A DNA stretch of 64,000 nt from Pelagihabitans pacificus (GTDB taxonomy: Bacteria > Bacteroidota > Bacteroidia > Flavobacteriales > Flavobacteriaceae), in the NCBI RefSeq assembly GCF_009371985.2, contig NZ_VIKU02000002.1:558001-622000 (forward strand), written 5' to 3'. The notes beneath the pieces are model-generated. The model was not told where the DNA came from. It saw only the letters and a program-made list of their open reading frames with translations, and ran no database searches. The translations under genes were made by a program, and so were the position numbers. Every line of letters begins with the position of its first letter. Within the stretch, counting starts at the first letter, position 1. Positions 34,376 to 42,990 of the stretch are shown here, one piece after another.

Positions 34376-35395
34376 TCAGTCGTGACCGTTTTCATCAAAA
34401 ACAATGCTCCACATGCCTCGAACCTGGTTCACATCGTACCCTACCGCTTGGTCATTCGGATACAATTTTTTGAGCATCGTGAGGGTTTCGTCCCCTACTT
34501 GTTCATTCGGTTTTCCGTGGCACTGCAGACACATGACGTTCGTGGTAATGGGATAGTAAAATTGGACCTCCCCGTTTTCGATTTGGACAAAGGGAGATGG
34601 TTCTTCCCCAGATTCTATGGTTTTTTTGAAGGAAGCAATATGGGCCAATTCTTCCCCATTAGCCTTATTATTAGGATTCCTAGGTTTGTCGGAAACCCTT
34701 TTGATGACCGCATTGCTCATAACGGACATGCTGTCGGTGAGCTTCAAGGCTTTCTCGTTACAAAAGGCAATCGCACCGACAGGTCCGCCTTCTTGAATGG
34801 CTTTCTTTAGATTTTTGCCCAACTGGGCCTGCGTGGCCAAGGCATACCCTAATCCAACATTGGCATAAATTTTTTCGGGCTCTTGGTAGGCTATTCCCTT
34901 TTGTTGCCCCATTTCCTTTCCTTTCCCCATTTGACGCCCTTTGCCATGTTGTCCGGCATAATGTGCATCGAACCAATCGGGTTTTTCGACTTCATGTTCG
35001 TAGAGGTAATCGGCAATCTGTTTCAAGGCTCCATCGGGATGTGGCATATATGGCATACAGCCAAATCGTTTTAAGGCTCCGGGCATTTTCGATGCTGTTT
35101 CGGGATCATTGACCCAACGTATCAAGGCCTTGGTAAAAGCTTCCTTGGTGGTACTCGAATCGATGTAACGCATTTTAATCGCCACCATGGGCGGTGCGAT
35201 CATCTTGGCTTGGGAGACGCTTGGGTTATGGCATACATAACACTCCGTTTCCATGTATTTCTTTCCCGGATGGGTATCGGAATCCTTGACTGCAACCTCG
35301 ACTGCCTCATCGGTAGTAGGGACCACCGCCTCTTTTTTGCCATCTTTACAACCAAATAAAAAGGCAAGCAATAAAATAAACAGTACAGGTTTCAT
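34376..35395 (-). CDS. Dihaem cytochrome lipoprotein with DUF3365 (Tll0287-like) domain
   Basis: 339 aa from MKPVLFILL at 35395; a longer frame adds 21 unlikely residues. Lipobox FLFGC (Cys16). First haem motif CYVCH (about 52-56) in a small cytochrome domain to about 130. A linker GKGRQMGKGKEMGQQKG follows, then a DUF3365 domain (about 170-339) with haem motif CLQCH near 295. DUF3365 haem domains are redox sensors or carriers in other systems. 40 bp downstream of the rhodanese gene, so probably co-transcribed with it. Confidence 0.88.
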   Translation of the reverse strand: MKPVLFILLLAFLFGCKDGKKEAVVPTTDEAVEVAVKDSDTHPGKKYMETECYVCHNPSVSQAKMIAPPMVAIKMRYIDSSTTKEAFTKALIRWVNDPETASKMPGALKRFGCMPYMPHPDGALKQIADYLYEHEVEKPDWFDAHYAGQHGKGRQMGKGKEMGQQKGIAYQEPEKIYANVGLGYALATQAQLGKNLKKAIQEGGPVGAIAFCNEKALKLTDSMSVMSNAVIKRVSDKPRNPNNKANGEELAHIASFKKTIESGEEPSPFVQIENGEVQFYYPITTNVMCLQCHGKPNEQVGDETLTMLKKLYPNDQAVGYDVNQVRGMWSIVFDENGHD

Positions 35396-35435
35396 TTTTA
35401 CCGATTTAAATTCTATATAAGCTCCCAATGAGTTC

Positions 35436-35780
35436 TTATTTCCATCCCATGTAACCACGTTTTAAATCAAAGATTTTCGAAAAACCCATATCCAGTAATT
35501 TTTTGGCCGCTTTTTGGCTACGGGCTCCTGAGCGACAATAGATATAAACCGGTTTCCCCTTGTCTAATTTCCCAAAGGATCGTTCAAAATTCGTCGAGTC
35601 ATAAAAATCGATGTTTATCGCATTTTTGATATGGCCCTGATTAAATTCCCGGGGGGTTCGCACATCGACCAACTGAACCTTGTTGCCCATAATGGCGTCT
35701 GCGTACGTGTGGACGTCCAATAGGCTGATTTTATCCGAATCTGTAGTTTTTGTTCCAAACAGGCTACTAAAAAATGACAT
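35436..35780 (-). CDS. Single-domain rhodanese
   Basis: 114 aa with the rhodanese fold: VQLVDVRTPREFNQGHIKNAINID and the catalytic loop YIYCRSGARSQKA with Cys82. The first 20 residues (MSFFSSLFGTK) are not a clear signal peptide, so the protein is probably cytoplasmic. Upstream of the DUF3365 cytochrome and downstream of the persulfide dioxygenase terminator. Likely handles sulfane sulfur in the same pathway. Confidence 0.93.
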   Translation of the reverse strand: MSFFSSLFGTKTTDSDKISLLDVHTYADAIMGNKVQLVDVRTPREFNQGHIKNAINIDFYDSTNFERSFGKLDKGKPVYIYCRSGARSQKAAKKLLDMGFSKIFDLKRGYMGWK

Positions 35781-35814
35781 AATACTTGCTATACGTTAAT
35801 TTTTCCAATTCCTT

Positions 35815-35852
35815 AAAAAAGGGAAACGACCAAAAAATGACGGCCGTTTCCC
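35815..35852 (-). terminator. Rho-independent terminator after the persulfide dioxygenase gene
   Basis: GGGAAACG (35821-35828) pairs with CGTTTCCC (35845-35852). The A-run before it (AAAAAA, 35815-35820) gives a T-run on the minus strand. Confidence 0.75.
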
Positions 35853-35897
35853 TCAACAACCAACCAAACATGCCTGCCTTTCGACAAGCAACTATTT

Positions 35898-37313
35898 TTA
35901 CAGCATGGTAGTCGGACAGACATAGTCAGACTTGGCTACACTGGTCTTCGAAATGGCATCAAAACCTTCAACGACATCGACGAAGTCGTTCCAACCCCGT
36001 TGTTTCAGCATGGAAGCGGCTATCATACTGCGATACCCCCCTGCACAGTGTAGTACAAAAGGCTTGTCTTTTGGAAATTGTGATAGATGCTGATTGAGCT
36101 CGTTCAAGGGAACGTTTATGGCCCCGATCACGTGCTCGGAATCATATTCGCTCTTCCGCCTCACGTCAAACACTAAAGGTTTCTCCGATTCGTAGGCAGC
36201 TTCGAATTCATCAACTGAGATACGGTCTACGGTTTCAAAATCCTTTCCGGCTTTTTTCCAGCTTTCAAAACCACCCTCCAAATAACCAATCGTGTTATCG
36301 TAGCCTACCCTGGAAAGACGGGTAATGGCCTCTTCCTGTTTACCCGGATAGGTAATCAATAATATTTCTTGCTTTACATCGGGAATCAGTTCCCCGACCC
36401 ATTGGGCAAAATTGCCGACAAGGCCGATATTGATACTATTGGGAACAAAGCCTTTGGCAAAATCCTTGGCATCCCGGGTATCGAGCATCAAGGCACCTGT
36501 CTCATTAGCGGCGGCCTCAAAGCCGTCTACCGATAACGGGATCTTTGCCCGATCCATCACCGTATCCAGGCTGTCGTACCCCTTGATGTTCATCAATACA
36601 TTCTGAGGGAAGTATCCGGGAGGCGTGGTTAAACCGGTGAGCAATTCCTTGATAAATTCCTCTTTGGTCATGTCGGCCCTTAAGGCATAATTGACCTTTT
36701 TTTGATGTCCCAAAGTATCGGTAGTCTCCTTGCTCATCATCTTTCCACAGGCAGATCCCGCCCCGTGGTTAGGATATACGATTAAGTCATCGCTTAAGGG
36801 CATAATCTTGTTCCGAAGCGAATCGTACAGGTACCCTGCCAATTTTTCTTCTGTCAATTCCGATATAACGTGTTGGGCCAGGTCGGGTCTTCCCACATCG
36901 CCAATAAACAAGGTGTCGCCTGTAACGATACCATGTTCCTTTCCCGTTTCATCGATTAATAGGTAGGTGGTACTTTCCATGGTATGGCCGGGGGTATGAA
37001 TCACCTTCACTTTATAATCCCCTACCTCAAAGACTTGTCCATCGGTCGCCACCAAGGCGTCATAACCGGGTTTGGCCGTTGGACCGAACACAATTTGGGC
37101 CCCTGTTTTCTTCTGAAGATCCAAATGACCACTTACAAAGTCGGCATGAAAGTGGGTCTCGAAAACATATTTGATCTTGGCATTGTCTTTTTTAGCCCGA
37201 TCGATATAGGGCTGTACTTCGCGAAGGGGATCAAAAATCGCCGCTTCCCCGTTGCTTTCCAAATAGTAGGCCGCATGTGCCAGACATCCGGTATAAATTT
37301 GTTCTATCTTCAT
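35898..37313 (-). CDS. Persulfide dioxygenase-sulfurtransferase, MBL-rhodanese-rhodanese (CstB-like)
   Basis: 471 aa. Metallo-beta-lactamase domain 1-235 with metal ligands H54, H56 and D58 (THFHADF), H63, H110 (TPGHT), D133 and H183. First rhodanese-like domain about 265-355 has TYPGK in place of a catalytic Cys loop. Second, about 370-460, has the active loop LHCAGGYRS with Cys423. MBL-pseudo-rhodanese-rhodanese is the CstB architecture, which converts persulfides to sulfite and thiosulfate. Own class A promoter and terminator. Complements the SQRs by oxidising their persulfide product. Confidence 0.93.
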   Translation of the reverse strand: MKIEQIYTGCLAHAAYYLESNGEAAIFDPLREVQPYIDRAKKDNAKIKYVFETHFHADFVSGHLDLQKKTGAQIVFGPTAKPGYDALVATDGQVFEVGDYKVKVIHTPGHTMESTTYLLIDETGKEHGIVTGDTLFIGDVGRPDLAQHVISELTEEKLAGYLYDSLRNKIMPLSDDLIVYPNHGAGSACGKMMSKETTDTLGHQKKVNYALRADMTKEEFIKELLTGLTTPPGYFPQNVLMNIKGYDSLDTVMDRAKIPLSVDGFEAAANETGALMLDTRDAKDFAKGFVPNSINIGLVGNFAQWVGELIPDVKQEILLITYPGKQEEAITRLSRVGYDNTIGYLEGGFESWKKAGKDFETVDRISVDEFEAAYESEKPLVFDVRRKSEYDSEHVIGAINVPLNELNQHLSQFPKDKPFVLHCAGGYRSMIAASMLKQRGWNDFVDVVEGFDAISKTSVAKSDYVCPTTML

Positions 37314-37339
37314 ACTACTGATATTATTGGTGAGTACTT

Positions 37340-37384
37340 CAAATGTAACATCTATTGAAAACTATTACTGTGACTTAGGTTACA
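37340..37384 (-). promoter_or_regulatory. Crp/Fnr-type class II promoter (class A, one variant base) for the CstB-like gene
   Basis: TGTGAC-TTAG-GTTACA at 37369-37384. The minus-strand -7 box TACATTTG, a perfect TAnnTTTG, starts at 37347, 29.5 bp from the centre. Confidence 0.8.
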
Positions 37385-37401
37385 AAGCTCCTATTTTGGG
37401 T

Positions 37402-37430
37402 ATAAAAAAAGGCTGATATAAATCAGCCTT
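37402..37430 (-). terminator. Rho-independent terminator after the TauE/SafE gene
   Basis: AAGGCTGAT (37409-37417) pairs with ATCAGCCTT (37422-37430), loop ATAA; an A-run on the left is a T-run on the minus strand. It separates the exporter from the CstB-like gene. Confidence 0.85.
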
Positions 37431-37442
37431 CCATCTAAATTC

Positions 37443-38243
37443 CTAGAAAAGTTCCTTAAAAATAATATAGACGCCCATAATCAATACAAACCAGCCAAAA
37501 TACTTCTTGAGTTTACTTCCTTCTATGAACCTACTGAGCCAAATACCGATAAAAATCCCTACCCCTGAAAGTGCAGTAAATGCCAGTAGGAAGTACCAAT
37601 CGATTTCCAGATTTTCTACGTCTCCGATGAATCCTATGAGTGATTTGATGGCAATAATCAACAAAGAAGTGGCCACGGCCTTTTTCATCGGTAACTTCGC
37701 CAACATCACTAGGGCAGGAATAATCAAGAATCCACCGCCAGCGCCAACAATACCTGTCAATACACCTACCACCAAACCTTCCAAAACAATCATGGGATAA
37801 TTGTACGCCACCTCGGCATCGTCATCGTTACAGTTTTTGCAGCGACCCCGTATCATTGATACCGAAGCGAGCAACATGATGATAGCAAAGAATACCATAA
37901 TACCGATTTCCTTGGTGACCATCAGGTTCCCAACCGTAAACAATTCATCGGGTATGGCGGGTACCAGGTATTTCCTTGTAGCGTACACCGCAATAAAAGC
38001 GGGTATCGAAAAAACGATGGCGGTCTTGAAATCGACCAACCCTTTTTGAATGTTCTTGATTGCTCCCACTAGGGAGGAGACACCAACCACAAATAGGGAA
38101 TAAGCGGTAGCCGTAACCGGATTAATATACAGAAGATATACTAGCACAGGAACCGTCAGAATGGAGCCCCCGCCCCCGATAAGACCTAGAACCACCCCAA
38201 TAAGAAGAGCGCCCAGGTATCCCAAAATGTCGGTTATCCCCAT
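37443..38243 (-). CDS. TauE/SafE-family sulfite/organosulfur exporter
   Basis: 266 aa from MGITDILG at 38243; the frame extends 15 codons further, but that stretch lies over the promoter. Seven to eight membrane helices. The two family repeats are seen as GLIGGGGSILTVPVLVYLLYI near the N-terminus and GIVGAGGGFLIIPALVML near the middle, and the loop between carries RCKNCNDDD with a CxxC. Members export sulfite or sulfoacetate. Located between CstB-like and Crp/Fnr genes, it probably removes toxic sulfite. Confidence 0.93.
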   Translation of the reverse strand: MGITDILGYLGALLIGVVLGLIGGGGSILTVPVLVYLLYINPVTATAYSLFVVGVSSLVGAIKNIQKGLVDFKTAIVFSIPAFIAVYATRKYLVPAIPDELFTVGNLMVTKEIGIMVFFAIIMLLASVSMIRGRCKNCNDDDAEVAYNYPMIVLEGLVVGVLTGIVGAGGGFLIIPALVMLAKLPMKKAVATSLLIIAIKSLIGFIGDVENLEIDWYFLLAFTALSGVGIFIGIWLSRFIEGSKLKKYFGWFVLIMGVYIIFKELF

Positions 38244-38268
38244 AGTAGTGCATCCGTGATTACGGAAG

Positions 38269-38312
38269 CAAAAATAGGGTGTATACACGCCCTAGGAAGT
38301 AACAATGGTTAC
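38269..38312 (-). promoter_or_regulatory. Crp/Fnr-type class II promoter (class A) for the TauE/SafE gene
   Basis: GTAAC-AATG-GTTAC at 38299-38312. The minus-strand -7 box TATTTTTG, a perfect TAnnTTTG, starts at 38276, 29.5 bp from the centre. It lies just after the regulator's own stop codon at 38320 and supports 38243 as the exporter start. Confidence 0.8.
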
Positions 38313-38319
38313 ATTGCCA

Positions 38320-38952
38320 TTAGTGGGTAACCATGGTGATATGGCTTCTGTGAAGTTCTAATTTTCCCATGTTTTCCAACTTTTTCAGCAACCTTGAAAC
38401 CACCACACGGGAAGTATGCAGGTCATAGGCTATTTCTTGGTGGGTATTGTGGATAATACGGTCGTTCGTTACCCTGGTCTTATCATGTAGATATTTCAAC
38501 AAACGCTCATCCATTTTAAGAAAGGCAATGCTGTCGACGGTCTCCAATAGTTCGTTTAATCGGGAATGATAGGTTTCCAAGACATAGTTTCGCCAGCTCT
38601 TGTATTGCGCCAACCATTCTTCCATTTTTTGTACAGGGATCATCACCAGTTTGCTATCGGTCTCCGCAATGGCCCTCACTTCACTTTTAGTCTGTCCCAT
38701 ACAGCAGCTCAATGTCATGGCACAGGTATCCCCGTTTTCCAAAAAATAGAGCAATAATTCGTCTCCATGACTATCCTCCCGAAGCACTTTTATTACTCCC
38801 GTTACCAAGAGCGGCATTGATTTGATGTATTGGCCAATTTCAATCAATGTAGAACCTTCGGAAACCTCCTTAAAAGTTCCCACTTGGTTGATTTCGTGCA
38901 ACAGCGCATCCTCAAAAATATGTCCGAAGTATGTGGTTAGTTCCTGGATCAT
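38320..38952 (-). CDS. Crp/Fnr-family transcription regulator with Cys cluster and NtcA-like helix
   Basis: 210 aa. Effector domain about 10-125, helix-turn-helix about 169-192. Three cysteines lie close together, C77, C83 and C84 (DTCAMTLSCCMG), in the effector domain and could sense persulfide, metal or NO; there is no FNR-type N-terminal Fe-S cluster. The recognition helix TSRVVVSRLLKKLE lacks the Glu that CRP and FNR use and resembles, from memory, NtcA (STRVTVTRLLGDLR). NtcA binds GTA-N8-TAC, which is exactly contained in the class A palindromes GTAAC-N4-GTTAC found here. It is the best local candidate to control the sulfur genes. Confidence 0.92.
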   Translation of the reverse strand: MIQELTTYFGHIFEDALLHEINQVGTFKEVSEGSTLIEIGQYIKSMPLLVTGVIKVLREDSHGDELLLYFLENGDTCAMTLSCCMGQTKSEVRAIAETDSKLVMIPVQKMEEWLAQYKSWRNYVLETYHSRLNELLETVDSIAFLKMDERLLKYLHDKTRVTNDRIIHNTHQEIAYDLHTSRVVVSRLLKKLENMGKLELHRSHITMVTH

Positions 38953-38955
38953 GAC

Positions 38956-40041
38956 TTACATGTTATTGGCCTTCAACAATATGAACTCGCTTATATTGGT
39001 CATATCGATGGCGCCGATCATTTTACCTTCACTTGTTACAGGAAAAAAGCGCCTTTTTTCCCTTCCGACCAATTCCAAAACTTTAGTAATTTCCGTGGCG
39101 GCATCCACCGTCTTAAAGGAAGTCTGCATGACATCGCGTATCTTGGTCGATGGCCGGGCGGCGTGTTTGATGATATCCTTTTGATGAACAATTCCTACGG
39201 GCATATCATTTTCAACCACCAAAAAGTCTTTTTCGGAGCCTGCCAACAAAATATCGATGGCATCCTGTACATTATTATCGGGATTAAGAAGGGTAATATT
39301 GGTCAACATCGCTTCTTTGACCGTATGTCCCGCCAGTAAGGAAGCTTGCTTCACCATTTCATTCTCGCCATAAGCGCCAAAGAATATGAAAAGCGCTATC
39401 AATATCAAAAACGGGTTGAACAAGAGGCCCAGGATTAAAAAGAAAACAGCCAAAGCCTGCCCCAAGCTTGCAGCAACGGCAGTTGCCCGGACACGTCCTA
39501 GTTTAAACGATAAAAGGGCTCGTAGTACACGACCGCCATCCATGGGAAATGCTGGGATCAGATTAAAGACGACCAGCAGTACATTGGCGATCAAAAGATA
39601 AAATAAAAAGTTTTGGAAATTTACTTGGTACAGCATTTCCTCCAGTACCACCGCATCAAAACTAAAATAGCTTCTCACTGGGACAATCAGGGCCAGTAAT
39701 ATGGCGATGATCACATTCACGGCCGGGCCGGCCAAGGCGACCAGTAATTCCTGTTCGGGTTTCTCCGGTATTTTTTCCAGCGAAGCGACACCCCCTATCG
39801 GTAATAGCGTAATTTTTCTGGTGACAATGTTAAACCTTCTTGCCGTCAAGGCATGACCTAGTTCGTGCAATACGACACAAAGGAACAGTACGAGAATCAA
39901 TGCCTCATTGAGCAATACCCGCTCCATGTTACCCCCGCGTTGTATCTCGACAATAGCGACCCAAACCAACAATAGCGTAAAAGTCCAGTGGACCTCTATC
40001 TTGATTCCAGCGACACTTCCCAACTTCAATACACCCTTCAT
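38956..40041 (-). CDS. Site-2 protease-family zinc metalloprotease with CBS pair
   Basis: 361 aa. N-terminal membrane domain with zinc motif [15 protein letters not shown] (about 60-74) and the third-ligand motif [19 protein letters not shown] (about 161-179). C-terminal tandem CBS domains about 245-361 probably bind an adenine nucleotide. This is the SpoIVFB-like/archaeal S2P-CBS type of intramembrane protease. It ends 3 bp before the Crp/Fnr gene and shares a class B divergent promoter with pfkB, so it probably heads a transcript that includes the regulator. Confidence 0.93.
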   Translation of the reverse strand: MKGVLKLGSVAGIKIEVHWTFTLLLVWVAIVEIQRGGNMERVLLNEALILVLFLCVVLHELGHALTARRFNIVTRKITLLPIGGVASLEKIPEKPEQELLVALAGPAVNVIIAILLALIVPVRSYFSFDAVVLEEMLYQVNFQNFLFYLLIANVLLVVFNLIPAFPMDGGRVLRALLSFKLGRVRATAVAASLGQALAVFFLILGLLFNPFLILIALFIFFGAYGENEMVKQASLLAGHTVKEAMLTNITLLNPDNNVQDAIDILLAGSEKDFLVVENDMPVGIVHQKDIIKHAARPSTKIRDVMQTSFKTVDAATEITKVLELVGREKRRFFPVTSEGKMIGAIDMTNISEFILLKANNM

Positions 40042-40059
40042 CGAACGTCGAATTTAGAG

Positions 40060-40133
40060 TGAAAGTAGTACGGATACCCTTTTCGGACAATGACCATTAT
40101 CATATGAAGAACAAGTAGGTAGGGTTACATTTG
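40060..40133. promoter_or_regulatory. Divergent Crp/Fnr-type promoter (class B) shared by the site-2 protease and pfkB
   Basis: ATGAC-CATT-ATCAT at 40090-40103. Rightward -7 box TACATTTG is at 40126-40133 and leftward TACTTTCA starts at 40067. Both are exactly 29.5 bp from the palindrome centre. Confidence 0.8.
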
Positions 40134-40151
40134 GGAATATAGTCGATACCA

Positions 40152-41090
40152 ATGGAGAAAGTAATCACTCTTACCGTGAATCCGGCAGTAGACAAAAGCA
40201 CGTCCGTAGCCGGAATAAAGCCAAATAGCAAACTACGCTGTGACCCACCGGTATTCGAAGCTGGCGGGGGTGGAATCAACATATCGCGCGTCATCAAGGA
40301 ACTTGGGGGCACTTCCCTTTGTATGTATCTTGCCGGTGGCGCCACCGGGTCGCGATTGAAGGAAATGCTTACCGAAGCGGATATCCTACAGCAAATTATT
40401 CCCACTTCCGGTTGGACCAGGGAAAATCTGGCGGTAACAGATACCACCACCCAACAACAATATCGATTTGGAATGCCAGGGCCCGTTATTCAGGAAGAGG
40501 AGTGGCGGCAAACCTTGGATCACCTTGACGAAATCTTGGTGGAAGGAGATTACCTGGTAGCAAGTGGAAGCCTTGCTCCCGGGATTCCGACTGATTTTTA
40601 TGCAAAAGTCGCGACCCTGGCAAAACGTAAAAAGGTGCGGTTCGTGCTCGATACTTCGGGAGAGGCGCTTATTATGGGCGCACAGGCGGGTGCATTTTTA
40701 TTAAAGCCCAATTTAGGGGAACTCAGTGCCTTATGTGGCGTAACGTCTATTTCCTCGATAGACTTGGAGCCCCTCGCCAAACAGTTTTTAGCGGAAAACC
40801 CTTGCGAGCTGATGGTCGTTTCCCTTGGCCCAAGAGGTGCCCTGTTGGTCACCAAGGAGTATACGGAATACATATCGGCCCCTACCATACACCCCCAAAG
40901 TACCATAGGTGCCGGGGATAGTATGCTAGCGGGTATGGTATTGGGCCTGGCAAAGGGAAAATCGTTCAGGGAAATGGCAAAATACGGAGTGGCCTGTGGC
41001 ACCGCTGCCGCCATGAGCCCCGGCACCCAGCTTTGTAAAAAGGACAATGTGGAAGAGCTTTACCAATGGATCTTATCCCGTACGGCATAA
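40152..41090 (+). CDS. pfkB: 6-phosphofructokinase II-like (PfkB)
   Basis: 312 aa of the ribokinase/PfkB family. The N-terminus (TLTVNPAVDKS, SKLRCDPPVFEAGGGGINI) and the C-terminal STIGAGDSMLAGMVLGLAKG with GTQLCKKD closely parallel E. coli Pfk-2. GAGDS holds the catalytic Asp. Phosphorylates fructose 6-phosphate, though other sugar phosphates are possible. Divergent from the site-2 protease with a shared Fnr-type promoter. Together with ppdK it suggests adjustment of glycolysis when oxygen is scarce. Confidence 0.9.
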   Translation: MEKVITLTVNPAVDKSTSVAGIKPNSKLRCDPPVFEAGGGGINISRVIKELGGTSLCMYLAGGATGSRLKEMLTEADILQQIIPTSGWTRENLAVTDTTTQQQYRFGMPGPVIQEEEWRQTLDHLDEILVEGDYLVASGSLAPGIPTDFYAKVATLAKRKKVRFVLDTSGEALIMGAQAGAFLLKPNLGELSALCGVTSISSIDLEPLAKQFLAENPCELMVVSLGPRGALLVTKEYTEYISAPTIHPQSTIGAGDSMLAGMVLGLAKGKSFREMAKYGVACGTAAAMSPGTQLCKKDNVEELYQWILSRTA

Positions 41091-41122
41091 GTACCTCTGG
41101 TAGTCCCACCCTTTACCCCTCC

Positions 41123-41165
41123 TGATCTAAATCATCGTATCAGCGTTTTTGGTTCAGTATTTTTA
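41123..41165 (+). promoter_or_regulatory. Crp/Fnr-type class II promoter (class B) for the flavin reductase-nrdJ operon
   Basis: TGAT-CTAA-ATCA at 41123-41134; -7-like box TATTTTTA at 41158-41165, 29.5 bp from the centre. Confidence 0.75.
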
Positions 41166-41201
41166 GATGTTTAAGAAACGGATTTGAAATATGTGAAAGG
41201 A

Positions 41202-41819
41202 ATGAATATGGAAAAGGATTTTAGCACCGATTTCGTACCCTTGGCAATCGAAAAGCCCATTTGGAATCGGTTTTTTACCATTGCCCCCTTGATTGTAGTT
41301 GGCACCAAAGAGGGTGACGGGTACGATTTGGCCCCCAAACATATGGCCACTCCCATCGGGCACTCCAACTATTACGGATTTGTTTGCACTCCAAAACATG
41401 CTACCTATCATAACGTTAGGGAAAACGGTGAATTTACCGTAAGTTTTCCCATGTCGGACCAGACGGTTTTGGCCGCTTTGAGCGCCTCGCCGCGCTGTGG
41501 GGACACTACCGGAGCCAAAGAAATTATCTCGGCACTACCTACTTTTAAGGCCAATACCGTTGATGCCCTATTCATTAAAAATTCCTATTTGTATCTGGAG
41601 TGTGCGTTGTTTCGAATTGTAGACGGTTTTGATGATTACAGTCTTATCACCGGCGAGGTAAAAGCGGCGTATGTCGATAAGAATTATTTAAAAGCATCGG
41701 AAAAAGACGAACAACAACAGCTGTACGAACATCCCTTACTAGCCTATTTGGCACACGGGCGATTTGCCAAGGTCTCCAAAACCTTCAACTTTCCATTTCC
41801 AAAAGACTTTAATTTTTGA
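41202..41819 (+). CDS. Flavin reductase-like FMN-binding protein
   Basis: About 205 aa of the flavin reductase/FMN-binding split-barrel family, with KPIWNRFFTIAPLIVVGTKE, the substrate/flavin region HSNYYGFVCTPKHATYHNVRENGEFTVSFP and CALFRIVDGFDDYSLITGEV. Start taken as ATG 41202; ATG 41208 (better spacing from AAAGG at 41196) or TTG 41184 are alternatives. First gene of a probable operon running to the ribonucleotide reductase. It may supply reduced flavin or act on a flavin-dependent substrate. Confidence 0.88.
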   Translation: MNMEKDFSTDFVPLAIEKPIWNRFFTIAPLIVVGTKEGDGYDLAPKHMATPIGHSNYYGFVCTPKHATYHNVRENGEFTVSFPMSDQTVLAALSASPRCGDTTGAKEIISALPTFKANTVDALFIKNSYLYLECALFRIVDGFDDYSLITGEVKAAYVDKNYLKASEKDEQQQLYEHPLLAYLAHGRFAKVSKTFNFPFPKDFNF

Positions 41820-41826
41820 CAAGCTA

Positions 41827-42990
41827 ATGGACAACGCATCAAAAATACAGCAGTATTTGGATTCCCGTCGAAGCGATATGGTCATCTTTTTGAGAAAACT
41901 CGTGGCCATGGAGACCCCTTCCCGCGAAATAGCTGCACAGCATACCATACTCTCCTTTCTTCAGGAAAGTCTGGAAAAGCTTGAATACTACAGTTTGATG
42001 GTCCGAGGCGAGCAAACGGGAGGCTATCTCTACGCACGTCCTAAAAACAGGATAAAAAAACAACCCCTGCAACTTTTAATAGGCCACTGCGATACCGTTT
42101 GGCCAATTGATACCCTCGCGGAAATGCCGGTAGTGGAAACCATGGATAAAATCAAGGGGCCTGGGGTCTACGATATGAAATCGGGTCTGACACAGCTACT
42201 ATTTGCCTTACAGACCATCAAGGAACTCGACCTTCCGTTAACCGTAACCCCCATGGTTTTAATCAATTCCGATGAGGAAATCGGGAGCCGGGAATCTACC
42301 AAAATAATCAAAACGTTGGCACAATTGGCCGATCGTGCTTTTGTATTGGAACCCCCTTTGGGATTGGATGGGAAACTAAAGACCGCCAGAAAAGGGCTGG
42401 GAAGATTTACGATTACAGCCAGGGGAAAGGCGGCACACGCCGGATTGGATCCCGGCAAGGGCATCAACGCCATCGTTGAACTATCATACCAAATACAAAA
42501 ACTGTATGATATGAACGATGCCGAAAAAGGGATTACCGTGAACGTAGGGATGATCGAAGGTGGCATTTCCCCAAACGTGGTGGCCCCCGAAAGCAAGGCG
42601 GTCATCGATGTACGGGTGCTGACGGAATCGGACGGCGCGGAAATCACTGACAAAATAAAGGGTTTAAAACCCCATCTACCGGATATCGAACTCAGAATCG
42701 AAGGGGGAATCGGAAGACCCCCCATGGAAAGAACCGCACGTAACCAAAAACTATGGGAAACGACCGTTGCCCAAGGCGACCGTTTGGGCATTGCGCTTCA
42801 GCAAGCCACGGCAGGAGGTGGTTCCGATGCCAATACCACTAGCTTGTTCACCGCCACGATCGACGGTTTGGGCACCCCGGGAGACGGTGCCCATGCTCCT
42901 CATGAATATGTTCTGCGAAACAAATTGGTTGAACGCACCGCCCTATTGACGCTCCTACTACTCACCGAACGCTTAAACGAAAAGTCATGA
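41827..42990 (+). CDS. M20-family metallopeptidase (carboxypeptidase G2/deacetylase-like)
   Basis: 387 aa from MDNASKIQQ at 41827, 7 bp after the flavin reductase stop; a frame extended to 41764 overlaps that gene. Metal-binding motifs LLIGHCDTVWP, GPGVYDMKSGLTQLL, NSDEEIGS and the C-terminal GDGAHAPHEY are all present, with a dimerisation lid domain near 190-300. M20 enzymes cleave C-terminal Glu or remove N-acyl groups. The next gene is a DgcN-like acetyltransferase, so an N-acetyl-glutamate deacetylase role is possible but only inferred. Confidence 0.9.
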   Translation: MDNASKIQQYLDSRRSDMVIFLRKLVAMETPSREIAAQHTILSFLQESLEKLEYYSLMVRGEQTGGYLYARPKNRIKKQPLQLLIGHCDTVWPIDTLAEMPVVETMDKIKGPGVYDMKSGLTQLLFALQTIKELDLPLTVTPMVLINSDEEIGSRESTKIIKTLAQLADRAFVLEPPLGLDGKLKTARKGLGRFTITARGKAAHAGLDPGKGINAIVELSYQIQKLYDMNDAEKGITVNVGMIEGGISPNVVAPESKAVIDVRVLTESDGAEITDKIKGLKPHLPDIELRIEGGIGRPPMERTARNQKLWETTVAQGDRLGIALQQATAGGGSDANTTSLFTATIDGLGTPGDGAHAPHEYVLRNKLVERTALLTLLLLTERLNEKS

